Below are positions 8,590 to 16,900 of a DNA stretch of 64,000 nucleotides, piece by piece. The stretch covers positions 1,922,001-1,986,000 of the forward strand of contig NZ_CP031055.1 of assembly GCF_003345295.1 (NCBI RefSeq), read 5' to 3'. Source of the stretch: Vibrio splendidus (GTDB taxonomy: Bacteria > Pseudomonadota > Gammaproteobacteria > Enterobacterales > Vibrionaceae). A model generated the notes under the pieces. That model had not been told where the DNA came from, searched no databases, and saw nothing but the letters and a program-made list of their open reading frames with translations. The position numbers and the translations under genes are program-made. Numbering within the stretch: the first letter of the stretch is position 1; the number at the start of each line of letters is the position of its first letter.

Positions 8590-9387
8590 TTAGTCATCGG
8601 CTTTCATCGCTTTCTTAATTGCAGCCTCATTGAGCGTCGCTTTGATCGGATCGGTTATCTTCTCGACCAGATCGATGGGCATTGGGAATATGATTGTAGA
8701 AGTTCGCTCATTCGCTACTTCTGTTAGTGTTTGCATGTAACGCAGCTGAATCGCATTTGGCGCTTGATTAAGAACCTCTGCAGCCTCTTTCAGCTTGGTT
8801 GATGCTTCTAGTTCCCCTGTTGCATGGATCACCTTAGCTCGACGTGAACGTTCGGCTTCCGCTTGTTTAGCAAGGGCTCGCACCATACTGTCATCCAGAT
8901 CAACATGCTTGATCTCGACATTGGCAATCTTGATCCCCCAGTTATCCGTGTGTTGATCCAGTATCGCTTGTAAGTCTCTATTTAACTCTTCTCGTTCAGA
9001 CAGCAATTCATCCAACTCATGCTGTCCTAATACTGAACGCAGCGTTGTTTGTGACAGTTGACTGGTCGCTTCGAGGTAATTCTCTACGTTATTGATCGCC
9101 ATCTTCGGATCGAGCACTCGAAAATAGACCACGGCATTCACCTTCACCGACACATTGTCCCGAGTGATCAAATCTTGTGTTGGAACATCCAACACGATAG
9201 TTCGTAGATCCACTCGCACAATTTGTTGGATGAAAGGAATGATGATAATTAACCCCGGCCCTTTAACACCGTAAAAGCGCCCAAGGAAAAACACGACTGC
9301 ACGCTCGTACTCGCGCAGCACTTTGAACATGCTGGCTATCAACAAGATAACGAGCACAATGACAATACCTATAGTGTGTATAAACAT
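8590..9387 (-). CDS. Slipin (stomatin/SPFH-family membrane protein)
   Basis: 265 aa with one N-terminal membrane segment (about residues 4-24) followed by the stomatin-type SPFH domain: EYERAVVFFLGRFYGVKGPG, VDLRTIVLDVPTQDLITRDNVSVKVNAVVYFRV, and the C-terminal AEAERSRRAKVIHATGELEAS helix. Slipins form membrane scaffold oligomers and pair with NfeD-type proteases, which in archaea cleave the stomatin C-terminus. Here the NfeD gene lies just upstream on the same strand with a 69-base gap, so the two are probably one unit. The cellular role in Vibrio is not known from sequence. Confidence 0.9.
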   Translation of the reverse strand: MFIHTIGIVIVLVILLIASMFKVLREYERAVVFFLGRFYGVKGPGLIIIIPFIQQIVRVDLRTIVLDVPTQDLITRDNVSVKVNAVVYFRVLDPKMAINNVENYLEATSQLSQTTLRSVLGQHELDELLSEREELNRDLQAILDQHTDNWGIKIANVEIKHVDLDDSMVRALAKQAEAERSRRAKVIHATGELEASTKLKEAAEVLNQAPNAIQLRYMQTLTEVANERTSTIIFPMPIDLVEKITDPIKATLNEAAIKKAMKADD

Positions 9388-9456
9388 AACCGCCCCCTAA
9401 TAGTAACGATGGCTAAGCAATTAATAATTCAATAACGTTTGTTCTAGCATGCCGCG

Positions 9457-10863
9457 CTAGCTAGATTTCGATGATGTATCATCGGGCAGCGCCTCAACAT
9501 CCAAAGATAGCCCCGTCAGCTTGGTCACTCTGATGATCTGCCCCACTTGCAATTCACTCGCACATTTGGCTTGCCAGATCTCACCTTCGACTAGCACGCG
9601 CCCCGCACCGGGGAAGCCGCTTATAACTTTGCCCGTGTCACCGACTACCGCTTCCATCCCCGTAGTCACTGGTTTGTTTCTCACTCGGACTAGCATTGAT
9701 ATTGTTACGACGATAAAGGCAACAGAGAACAAACTGATCCCGATAATTAGCGGCAATGCGATTTGATAACCTGGCACTTCAGTATCCATCAACATGATAG
9801 AACCGAGCGTAAACGCAGCGACGCCGCCCAAACCGAAGATGCCAAAACTGGGGCTAAAGGCCTCTGCGACCATCAAAGCAATTCCCAATAGAATTAAAGC
9901 AAGGCCCGCGTAGCTCACAGGCAGCATTTGTAAGGAGTACATCGCTAATAACAGACAGATACCGCCCAAAACACCCGGTAGCCCGACACCGGGGTTATAG
10001 AATTCGAGTAACAAACCGTAAATACCAATCAGCATCAAAATATATGCAACGTTCGGGTTCGTGATCACTGACAGCAAACTAAAGCGCCAGTCTTGTTCTC
10101 GCTCGACAAAAGCAACATCACTAAGTTGGACTTCCTGACTGACACCGTTGATTATGACGGTGCGTCCGTTACTCAGTTCAACCAATTGCTGAAGGTCGCT
10201 GGCAATAAAATCAATCACGTTATGAGTCAGTGCATTCTCAGAATCCAAACTCGCTGCCTCTCGCACCGCTTTTTCTGCCCACTCTTCATTACGATTATGT
10301 AACTTGGCCAAACTGACAATGTAAGCCGCTGCATCATTGATAACTTTCTTCTCCATCGCAGTGGTTGCTTTTACTTGATCTGAATTCTCCTGTTTCGTTT
10401 CGTCTTGCTCACTCGCTGACGTGTTGTCATCTTTATTAGCATCGTCCTGAGGAGATAACGGACTAGCAGGCGCTTTGCCACCACCGAGCGACACAGGAGT
10501 TGCTGCACCTAGATTAGTTCCGGGCGCCATGGAAGCAACGTGGCTGGCAAGTAAAATATAGGTTCCGGCGCTCGCTGCTCGTGAACCCGCAGGCCCAACC
10601 CAAGTTGCTATCGGAATCGGTGATGTGGTGATGGATCGAATAATGTCACGCATCGACGAATCTAACCCGCCAGGCGTGTTCATTTTCAAAATGATGAGCT
10701 TTGCTTGCTCATCGTAAGCTTGTTCTATTTCTCTAGTGAGGTAATCACTGGTCGCCGGACCTATCCCTCCGTTCACCTCAATCACCCAGACATCATCGGC
10801 CTGAGCGAACACAGAGCTGAACAGCAGAAGAAACGCAAACAAGTACTTCAATATAAAAGTCAT
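9457..10863 (-). CDS. NfeD-family membrane-bound serine protease (ClpP-class)
   Basis: 468 aa. A signal peptide (residues 1-22, ending VFAQA-D) is followed by a ClpP-like protease domain. The catalytic Ser is probably Ser98 in GSRAASAGTYILLASH, and the Lys is at 172-173 in MEKKVINDAAAYI, as in the Ser-Lys dyad of the archaeal 1510-N protease. Several membrane helices span roughly 265-400, and a C-terminal NfeD OB-fold domain (GDTGKVISGFPGAGRVLVEGE) covers about 405-460. A hydrophilic Asp/Ser/Gln/Lys-rich insertion (about residues 128-168) separates the dyad residues. It is paired with the downstream slipin gene, its likely partner or substrate. Confidence 0.9.
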   Translation of the reverse strand: MTFILKYLFAFLLLFSSVFAQADDVWVIEVNGGIGPATSDYLTREIEQAYDEQAKLIILKMNTPGGLDSSMRDIIRSITTSPIPIATWVGPAGSRAASAGTYILLASHVASMAPGTNLGAATPVSLGGGKAPASPLSPQDDANKDDNTSASEQDETKQENSDQVKATTAMEKKVINDAAAYIVSLAKLHNRNEEWAEKAVREAASLDSENALTHNVIDFIASDLQQLVELSNGRTVIINGVSQEVQLSDVAFVEREQDWRFSLLSVITNPNVAYILMLIGIYGLLLEFYNPGVGLPGVLGGICLLLAMYSLQMLPVSYAGLALILLGIALMVAEAFSPSFGIFGLGGVAAFTLGSIMLMDTEVPGYQIALPLIIGISLFSVAFIVVTISMLVRVRNKPVTTGMEAVVGDTGKVISGFPGAGRVLVEGEIWQAKCASELQVGQIIRVTKLTGLSLDVEALPDDTSSKSS

Positions 10864-11333
10864 AGCCCCTCTCCTTACAACTGAGATGCTAGATAGACGT
10901 TTTATTTAAAGCGCAGAGGTAACATCTTGGTAATAAATAGATACCTTAAGCATAGTTCAGGCTAAATTTCACACAACACGTACCTGTGGATTCACCCCAA
11001 CATAAGCGTTCAAAAAACACTCGCAAATGAAATCAAAATGTTAACAAGACGTTTTCAATACCACCGCTTGTAAATCATTCACAAAATCTCCAGCGAAAAG
11101 GCTTTTATAAATTCAACAAATAACATCGCAATAAAAAACCAAGGCAAACGATTGCATTGTTGTGCAAAATCAACAAATGACATTAGACCACCAGTTTTTC
11201 AGAGACTTTCACCTCTGCTCATATTGATAAATGTAAAGGATACGTGTAAAACTCGTCGCGAAATATTAATCCAATGGTACATCGTACATTGGTGAGTAGT
11301 TCTGGGATTTTTATATTTAGTAGCACAGAGGTT
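10864..11333. other. Intergenic region between divergent nfeD-type gene and symporter
   Basis: 470 bases without a convincing gene. It must hold promoters for both directions. The only symmetry I could pick out is TTGCA-ttgttg-TGCAA at 11152-11167, a 5-base-arm inverted repeat of uncertain meaning. The stretch is moderately AT-rich. Confidence 0.5.
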
Positions 11334-12593
11334 ATGGAAGTGTTAAAAGAAAAGAGTTTACTAAGCAACATCGGCGTTCAAGTCGTTATTGCAATGATCA
11401 TAGGTACCGCTGTCGGTGCAATGATGGGTGACAGCGCAACAATGTTCGCTCCACTGGGCGCAATCTTCATCAATTTAATCAAGATGCTGGTTATTCCTCT
11501 AGTCGCAGTTGCCCTAATTTCAGGTGCTGCAGGTCTAGGTAATAGCTCATCGGCAGGTAAAGTTGGTGTGGTTACACTGGGTTACTTTGCACTAACGTCT
11601 GCACTTGCTGTAGCACTAGCGCTTGTAATGGGTGAAGTATTCGAACCGGGTCGTGGTATCGATGTTTCTGGCGTTGAAGGTATGTTCTCTTCTGAATACG
11701 CTGCGAAAGGCGAACTTCCAACGTTCTGGGCAACCATCACGGGCATGATCCCTACCAACGTTTTCCAATCACTGAACGAAGCTAACATTCTGCAAATTCT
11801 CGTTTTCTGCTTATTCTTCGGTATTGCGATTTCTAAACAAGCGAAAGAAAAACGTGACCCAATCATCAATGGCGTAAACGCGATTGTTGACTCTATGGTT
11901 TGGATGATCAACAAGGTTATGATCATTGCACCACTTGGCGTATTCGGCCTAATGGCAGAAGCAGTCGGTACATTCGGTTTTGGCGCACTTATGGTCGTGT
12001 TCAAGCTGTTCATTGTCTACATTGCTGCGATTCTTATCTTCGGCTTTGTGGCTTACCCACTGATGATTCAAATTTTCACTAAGACTTCAGCTAAGAAGTT
12101 CCTAGTGGCAATGAAGAAACCTCAAGCGGTTGCACTATCAACAGCCTCTTCAATGGCGACACTGCCAGTAACAATGGAAACGGTAGAGAAAGAACTTGGT
12201 GTTCGCAACTCTACGGCTTCATTCGTTCTGCCACTTGGTGCAACGATCAACATGTCTGGTAACGCAATTTACTACGGCCTAGTTGCTATCTTCTTCGCAC
12301 AGCTGTTCAACATCGACCTGTCTATGGGCGCTTACGTTGCTATCATCGTAACGTCGACTCTAGGCGCAGTTGGTCAAGCAGGTGTTCCAGGTCCTTCTTT
12401 CCTAGTGGTTGCGGTTCTTCTAGCAGCTGGTATCCCTATCGAAGGTCTACCTCTGTTGTTCGCTCTAGACCGTATCTTCGACATGATCCGTACTGCTCTG
12501 AACATCACTGGTGATGCAGCATGTGCAGTAATCGTTGATTCTCTAATTGAAGACGAAGCGAAAGAAACTGAGCTACAAAAACAGCAAGCGTAA
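11334..12593 (+). CDS. Dicarboxylate/amino acid:cation symporter (DAACS/GltP-like family)
   Basis: 419 aa from the ATG at 11334 (MEVLKEKSLLSNIGVQ), chosen because AGAGG lies just upstream and the preceding 20 codons are unlike the family. It is a polytopic inner-membrane Na+ or H+ symporter. The HP1 loop STASSMATLPVTMETV is visible, as is the TM7 motif region NMSGNAIYYG, where glutamate/aspartate transporters have NMDGT. The TM8 motif DMIRTALNITGD retains the Asp, Arg, Thr and Asn that bind substrate in the family. The substrate is therefore an amino acid or dicarboxylate but is not assignable. It is monocistronic, with its own terminator. Confidence 0.9.
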   Translation: MEVLKEKSLLSNIGVQVVIAMIIGTAVGAMMGDSATMFAPLGAIFINLIKMLVIPLVAVALISGAAGLGNSSSAGKVGVVTLGYFALTSALAVALALVMGEVFEPGRGIDVSGVEGMFSSEYAAKGELPTFWATITGMIPTNVFQSLNEANILQILVFCLFFGIAISKQAKEKRDPIINGVNAIVDSMVWMINKVMIIAPLGVFGLMAEAVGTFGFGALMVVFKLFIVYIAAILIFGFVAYPLMIQIFTKTSAKKFLVAMKKPQAVALSTASSMATLPVTMETVEKELGVRNSTASFVLPLGATINMSGNAIYYGLVAIFFAQLFNIDLSMGAYVAIIVTSTLGAVGQAGVPGPSFLVVAVLLAAGIPIEGLPLLFALDRIFDMIRTALNITGDAACAVIVDSLIEDEAKETELQKQQA

Positions 12594-12620
12594 TATTAAG
12601 CTTCAGTTTGATTGATAAAT

Positions 12621-12650
12621 AAAACCGCCTTCATGAGGCGGTTTTTTATT
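12621..12650 (+). terminator. Bidirectional intrinsic terminator
   Basis: AAAACCGCCT / AGGCGGTTTT with a 5-base loop and T-run. It stands between convergent genes (symporter and TRAP permease), and the A-run on the left makes it usable from both strands. Confidence 0.92.
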
Positions 12651-12694
12651 AGGTAATGATCGATATTGATTCGGTAAATCTTACCCTTGTAAGG

Positions 12695-14002
12695 CTAATT
12701 GATTAGTCCAAACGCACGAGGCAGAGCCAAACTAATTTCAGGAATAAAAGTAATGGCCAACAGTGTTACGATCAATACGGCACAAAACGGCATGATACTT
12801 CTTATAACATTCTCAATCTTGGAGCCACTGACACTACAACCGACAAATAGCGCCGTACCAACGGGTGGCGTTGCAATGCCAATACATAAGTTGAAAATAA
12901 TCATCATCGCAAAGTGAATTGGATGCATGCCCAAATGCTCAGCAATCGGCATAAAGATAGGGGTAAAGATTAATACGGCAGGCGTAAGATCCATAAACAT
13001 ACCCACAATCAGTAGGATCAGATTCATCAGAATAAAGATGATAATCGGATTATCTGAAATAGAGAGCATCCAATCGCTGATCATGGTTGGCAGACCGGTA
13101 AACGCCATTGCCCATGACATGATGGTTGAAGCACCAATCAAGAACAGCATAATGCCAGTAACCTGAACCGTTTCTCTACAAATTATCGAAAAGTGTGCCC
13201 ATTTGAGGGTTCGGTAACAGAGTGACAGTATAAAAGAGTAAAGAACCGCTATACATGCTCCTTCTGTTGCAGTGAATATACCACCAATAATACCGCCAAT
13301 AACAACAACAATAAGCCCTAAGCTTGGCGTTGCTTGCCAAACAATATTCAGCACATCTTTTGCTGTGAAGCCGTCATTCGCACTTGTTTTGTAGCCCTTC
13401 TTTTTAGCGATAAAATAGGCGACGACCATACAACTTAAACCCATTAAAATACCTGGGACATAACCTGCGATAAACAGCGCCGCTACGGATGTTCCACCCG
13501 ATACCACTGAAAATACGATCAATGAATTACTCGGCGGTATTAGTAAGCCTGCCGGGCAAGATGCAACGTTTACTGCTGTTGCTAAGTTTTTATCATAACC
13601 ATCTTTTTCTAATTCTGGGCCTAAGGTTTTACCAACCGCAGCTGCTGCTGCAACGGCTGATCCTGAAACGGCGCCAAACATCATATTGGCGAAGATGTTG
13701 ACGTGAAAAAGTGAGCCAGGGATCCAACCAACCAAGAGCTTTGCAAGGTTGATAAGCCGACTCGCGATGCCACCCACATTCATTATATTCCCAGCAAGGA
13801 TAAAGAAAGGGATGGCTAATAAACTGAAACTATCAATACCGGTAATAATTTTTTGACCCGCAGTAATACTGGCGACTTCAAACGGTAAGATGAAATACAT
13901 GATCGTTAAAGATGACATGGCAATTGCAATCGCAATGGGCATGCTAATCGCGATCATAAATAAGAATAGGCCTAGCAGCCAAACACCAATGGACAAATCC
14001 AT
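12695..14002 (-). CDS. dctM: TRAP transporter large permease (DctM)
   Basis: 435 aa, highly hydrophobic with about 11-12 membrane helices, the usual DctM length. Characteristic stretches are ATAVNVASCPAGLLIPPSNSLIVFSVVSGGTSVAALFIAGYVPGI-type helices and the C-terminal CIGIATPPVGTALFVGCSVSG. It forms the Na+-driven transport channel together with DctQ and takes substrate from the periplasmic DctP. It is the third gene of dctP-dctQ-dctM on the minus strand, 21 bases after dctQ. The substrate cannot be told from the permease. Confidence 0.95.
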   Translation of the reverse strand: MDLSIGVWLLGLFLFMIAISMPIAIAIAMSSLTIMYFILPFEVASITAGQKIITGIDSFSLLAIPFFILAGNIMNVGGIASRLINLAKLLVGWIPGSLFHVNIFANMMFGAVSGSAVAAAAAVGKTLGPELEKDGYDKNLATAVNVASCPAGLLIPPSNSLIVFSVVSGGTSVAALFIAGYVPGILMGLSCMVVAYFIAKKKGYKTSANDGFTAKDVLNIVWQATPSLGLIVVVIGGIIGGIFTATEGACIAVLYSFILSLCYRTLKWAHFSIICRETVQVTGIMLFLIGASTIMSWAMAFTGLPTMISDWMLSISDNPIIIFILMNLILLIVGMFMDLTPAVLIFTPIFMPIAEHLGMHPIHFAMMIIFNLCIGIATPPVGTALFVGCSVSGSKIENVIRSIMPFCAVLIVTLLAITFIPEISLALPRAFGLIN

Positions 14003-14023
14003 AATATAGAGTCCTTTTAAAAC

Positions 14024-14503
14024 TTACTTTTTGTTGGGTTCACAAAAAAGATCAAACGTATTCATGACCAAATAGATGAGGATAATAACGGCTGAAATCG
14101 GCAATATTGAATAAACCGTCGACATCGGTAATTGCAGTGCTGGAGAGAGTTGTTGTGTGGTTCTTCCCATTAGGGCGATGCCACCTTGAAGCATTGCTAG
14201 AAATACAAATGCGCCAGAAATGATATTGATGAGTACATGTAATGCGATATGTGCTTTACCCTTAAGATAACCATCCAATAACGTTATTGCTAAGTGTCCT
14301 TTGATACCGAATAAGTAGCTTGCTCCTAATAAGCCAAGCCATACCATCGCATAACGAGCAAGTTCATCAGTCCAGTTACTTGGATCATTCAAAACATAAC
14401 GACTAAAGACCTGCCAAGTGACAGTAACGACAAGTAACATTAGTGCAAAAGAAGAGACAAAAAGAATCAGCCTATCAAGTAGGTTTCTGAAAGTTGCTAA
14501 CAT
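14024..14503 (-). CDS. dctQ: TRAP transporter small permease (DctQ)
   Basis: 159 aa from the ATG at 14501-14503, chosen for the GAGGT ribosome-binding site eight bases upstream; a longer reading would lack one. Four predicted membrane helices, with the family motif WQVFSRYVLNDPSNWTDELARYAMVWLGLLGA near the N-terminus. It partners DctM in the inner membrane. It lies between dctP and dctM, 67 bases downstream of dctP. Confidence 0.93.
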   Translation of the reverse strand: MLATFRNLLDRLILFVSSFALMLLVVTVTWQVFSRYVLNDPSNWTDELARYAMVWLGLLGASYLFGIKGHLAITLLDGYLKGKAHIALHVLINIISGAFVFLAMLQGGIALMGRTTQQLSPALQLPMSTVYSILPISAVIILIYLVMNTFDLFCEPNKK

Positions 14504-14570
14504 GGTGTGATACCTCAAAAAATTTTGCCTTAGCAAAGCCAAGGCAAAATTATATTTTCACTAAGACTGA

Positions 14571-15530
14571 TTAAAGAGCTTCAATTTTTTCAATGAATGG
14601 AGCTAGTTTTGGATCTTTTTTCGCCTCATCAATCATAGGTTTAACAGCTGCACGGAAAGGGGCTTTATCAACTTCAACAAACGTTACACCTTCTTTCATT
14701 CCTTTCTCTTTGTTCATGTCATCTGTTGCATCCCAGATTTTGATCTGCTCTTCAAGAGACTCAGCAGCAGCTTCTTTTAAGATCTTTTGCTCTTCTGCCG
14801 TTAATGAACCCCATTTGTATTCTGAAATGATGATCACGTCAGGTGTCATCATGTGCTGATCCATAGAGTAAAATTTGGCAACTTCACTGTGTTTCATTTC
14901 AACTAAGCTAGAAATATTATTTTCAGCACCGTCAATTACGCCTTGTTGCAGCGCCGTGTATACCTCATTGAAAGGTACAGGCGTTGCTTTACCACCTAAT
15001 AGGTTAACCATTTCCATCATGGTTGGAGAACCCGGAACTCGAACTTTCATACCAGCGAGATCAGCCGGTGAGTTAATGGCTTTTTTAGCGTAGAAGCTAC
15101 GTGTGCCTGAGTCATAGAACGTAAGACCGATGAAGCCTTTACCTTCACTTGAAAGCAACATCTCTTGTGCTGCTTCACTTCGCATGAACGTTCTCATATG
15201 TGGAACGTCACGAAATAAGAAAGGCAGTGCATTAACTTTAAACGTGGGTTCAAAAGATTCGGCTAGCCCACCGTTGATTTTAGCCATATCAATCGCGCCG
15301 GTAACAACTTGCTCAGCTTGATCACGTTCAGAGCCTAATTGACCGTTTGGAAAGATCTTAATCGTAAGGTCACCATTCGATTTTTCTTTCACTTTATCAG
15401 CCATGATCACCATGCCTTGGTGAGCTGCGCTTTCTAATGACATTGCATGCCCTAAGGTCAAAGTTTTTGCTTGAGCGCCAAATGCCATAAGAATTGAAGC
15501 CGCTGCAATCGTCAGTAGGTGTTTTTTCAT
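14571..15530 (-). CDS. dctP: TRAP transporter substrate-binding protein (DctP)
   Basis: 319 aa from the ATG at 15528-15530, preceded by GGAGAAG; the upstream in-frame codons are probably untranslated. A Sec signal peptide ends at FGAQA-K near residue 22. Typical DctP elements are visible: SNGDLTIKIFPNGQLGSERDQAEQV, the specificity-region MKVRVPGSPTMMEMVNLLGGKATPVPFNEVYTALQQGVIDGAENN, and the conserved Arg in VRVPGSP that normally binds a substrate carboxylate. It delivers an acidic substrate to DctQM. C4-dicarboxylate, sugar-acid or another carboxylate are all possible. Confidence 0.93.
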   Translation of the reverse strand: MKKHLLTIAAASILMAFGAQAKTLTLGHAMSLESAAHQGMVIMADKVKEKSNGDLTIKIFPNGQLGSERDQAEQVVTGAIDMAKINGGLAESFEPTFKVNALPFLFRDVPHMRTFMRSEAAQEMLLSSEGKGFIGLTFYDSGTRSFYAKKAINSPADLAGMKVRVPGSPTMMEMVNLLGGKATPVPFNEVYTALQQGVIDGAENNISSLVEMKHSEVAKFYSMDQHMMTPDVIIISEYKWGSLTAEEQKILKEAAAESLEEQIKIWDATDDMNKEKGMKEGVTFVEVDKAPFRAAVKPMIDEAKKDPKLAPFIEKIEAL

Positions 15531-15736
15531 GTTCTTCTCCAGAATCCATTTTGTAAGAGGTACAGTTTTTATATGCAACGCTACAGCTAAGTTTGAAATC
15601 TAACGTTCAATTGCATACCGCTCATAGCAGTAACGTTTCATTACAATATTCTTACCCTATGAATTTTGTATTACAATAATATGTGTATATTTTGTGAGCT
15701 AAGGTTTATCTATTGGCTTGTGAACCGAATTGATTG

Positions 15737-15760
15737 TGATACCAATCATATTTGGCATCA
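15737..15760. promoter_or_regulatory. Imperfect inverted repeat upstream of dctP
   Basis: Left arm TGATACCAAT and right arm TTGGCATCA are near-complementary around a short AT-rich centre, with partly matching flanks (attgat / atcaat). It may be an operator or a dispersed Vibrio intergenic repeat; the sequence alone cannot decide. Confidence 0.35.
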
Positions 15761-16051
15761 ATTGGACCATTAAGTAGTCTAACTTCGGGTTTTTGGGAAT
15801 TCCGATCACTTCCAACTGCTTTTAGAACAATCTGTTGGCAAAAAATATAATTGCATATTTGTGTTATTTTAAAACCTTGGAGCCATTTTTAGAGCACGAG
15901 CAAAGAAGGTCTTATCGATTGAAAAGCGAGTCGTCAACTGCGATTTCTGAGGTGGTAGAGGTGAGGTTTTAGGCTGAGCGTATGGAACAAGAGTGGATAA
16001 GCAGGGATAAAGACAACGGTGGGAATCTTACTAGGACGAATTGTTTGTAAC

Positions 16052-16087
16052 AAAAATCCGAGAGCCTCACAGCCCTCGGATATTTTT
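16052..16087 (-). terminator. Intrinsic terminator after the amino-acid binding-protein gene
   Basis: AATCCGAG and CTCGGAT arms with internal GGGC/GGCT pairing, flanked by A-rich and T-rich runs on both sides. It lies 30 bases downstream of the binding-protein stop on the minus strand. Confidence 0.8.
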
Positions 16088-16116
16088 GGTGGTCTAGTTT
16101 TTAGGCTTTAGACGAA

Positions 16117-16890
16117 TTACAAATCAGCGCCATAAATATCAAACGTGAAGTACTTAGCGGCGATCTTGTCGTAAGTACCGTTCGCTCTGATCTCTTCAAT
16201 CGCGGCATTGAATTGTTTCGCCAGTTTTGAATCCTGCTTTCTTAACGCTAGTGCCGTGCCTTCGCCAATGTAGGCTTTGTCGGTCACTGCTTTGCCTTTG
16301 AACTCAAAGCCCTCGCCTTCTTTCTTATCTAAGAAAGCTAATGACAGTTGATCTGAGTTGCCGAAGGTTAGATCTAGACGGCCGTTTTGCAGGTCCAGAT
16401 AAACTTCATCTTGGCCGGTATAACGCTTAATGTTTGCCACATCGCCAAACTTGTCGGTTACGTAGCGATCGTGAATCGTACCTTGCTGAACACCGATGGT
16501 TTTACCTGCTAAGCCTGCCTCATCGACGCTGAACTCGGCGCTCTTAGCAGCAACAAACACGGCTGGTGTTTGGTAATACTTATCGGTGAACAAAATCTTG
16601 CGCTTACGCTCTTCGGTAATACGCATTGAAGCCATGATCACATCTGACTTTCTTGCCAGCAAACTTGGAATTAGCGAGTCCCAACTTTGTGAAACCCAAG
16701 TACAATCGAGTTTGGCTTGCTCACACAAGGCATCAGCTATCTCAATGTCAAACCCGACAGGCACACCATCACTGTTTTTGTAGTTGAATGGCGGATAGGT
16801 AAAGTCTGACGCCAAACGGATTTCTTTCGCCTGTACCGTTGTACCAAGTAAAGCGGCCGCACAAGCGAGTCCTAGTATTATCTTTTTCAT
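16117..16890 (-). CDS. Periplasmic basic-amino-acid-type ABC substrate-binding protein (orphan)
   Basis: About 257 aa, SBP_bac_3 family. The signal peptide MKKIILGLACAAALLGTTVQA ends before KEIRLASDFTYPPFNYK. Ligand-site elements typical of lysine/arginine/ornithine and histidine binders are visible: YPPFNYKNSDGVPVGFDIEIADALC, MASMRITEERKRKILFTDKYY (Arg that binds the ligand carboxylate), and GNSDQLSLAF. Start codons at 16899, 16893 and 16890 are all in frame; AGGA lies closest to the last two. No permease or ATPase gene is nearby. It directly follows the HisC-like aminotransferase gene, so histidine or another basic amino acid is a plausible ligand. Confidence 0.88.
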   Translation of the reverse strand: MKKIILGLACAAALLGTTVQAKEIRLASDFTYPPFNYKNSDGVPVGFDIEIADALCEQAKLDCTWVSQSWDSLIPSLLARKSDVIMASMRITEERKRKILFTDKYYQTPAVFVAAKSAEFSVDEAGLAGKTIGVQQGTIHDRYVTDKFGDVANIKRYTGQDEVYLDLQNGRLDLTFGNSDQLSLAFLDKKEGEGFEFKGKAVTDKAYIGEGTALALRKQDSKLAKQFNAAIEEIRANGTYDKIAAKYFTFDIYGADL

Positions 16891-16900
16891 CATTGCCATC

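Larger units (their letters stand above)
15531..16116. other. Long intergenic region upstream of the TRAP operon
   Basis: 586 bases with no convincing ORF. It contains the dctP promoter region with TTGTA-T-TACAA at 15666-15676 and a larger imperfect inverted repeat at 15737-15760 (TGATACCAAT / ATTTGGCATCA arms). A terminator for the next gene sits at 16052-16087. No regulator gene lies next to the TRAP operon, so the operators, if real, would be used by a regulator encoded elsewhere. Confidence 0.5.

Noticed and set aside
11582..12013. 143-aa minus-strand ORF
   Set aside because: Shadow of the symporter's codon bias on the opposite strand.
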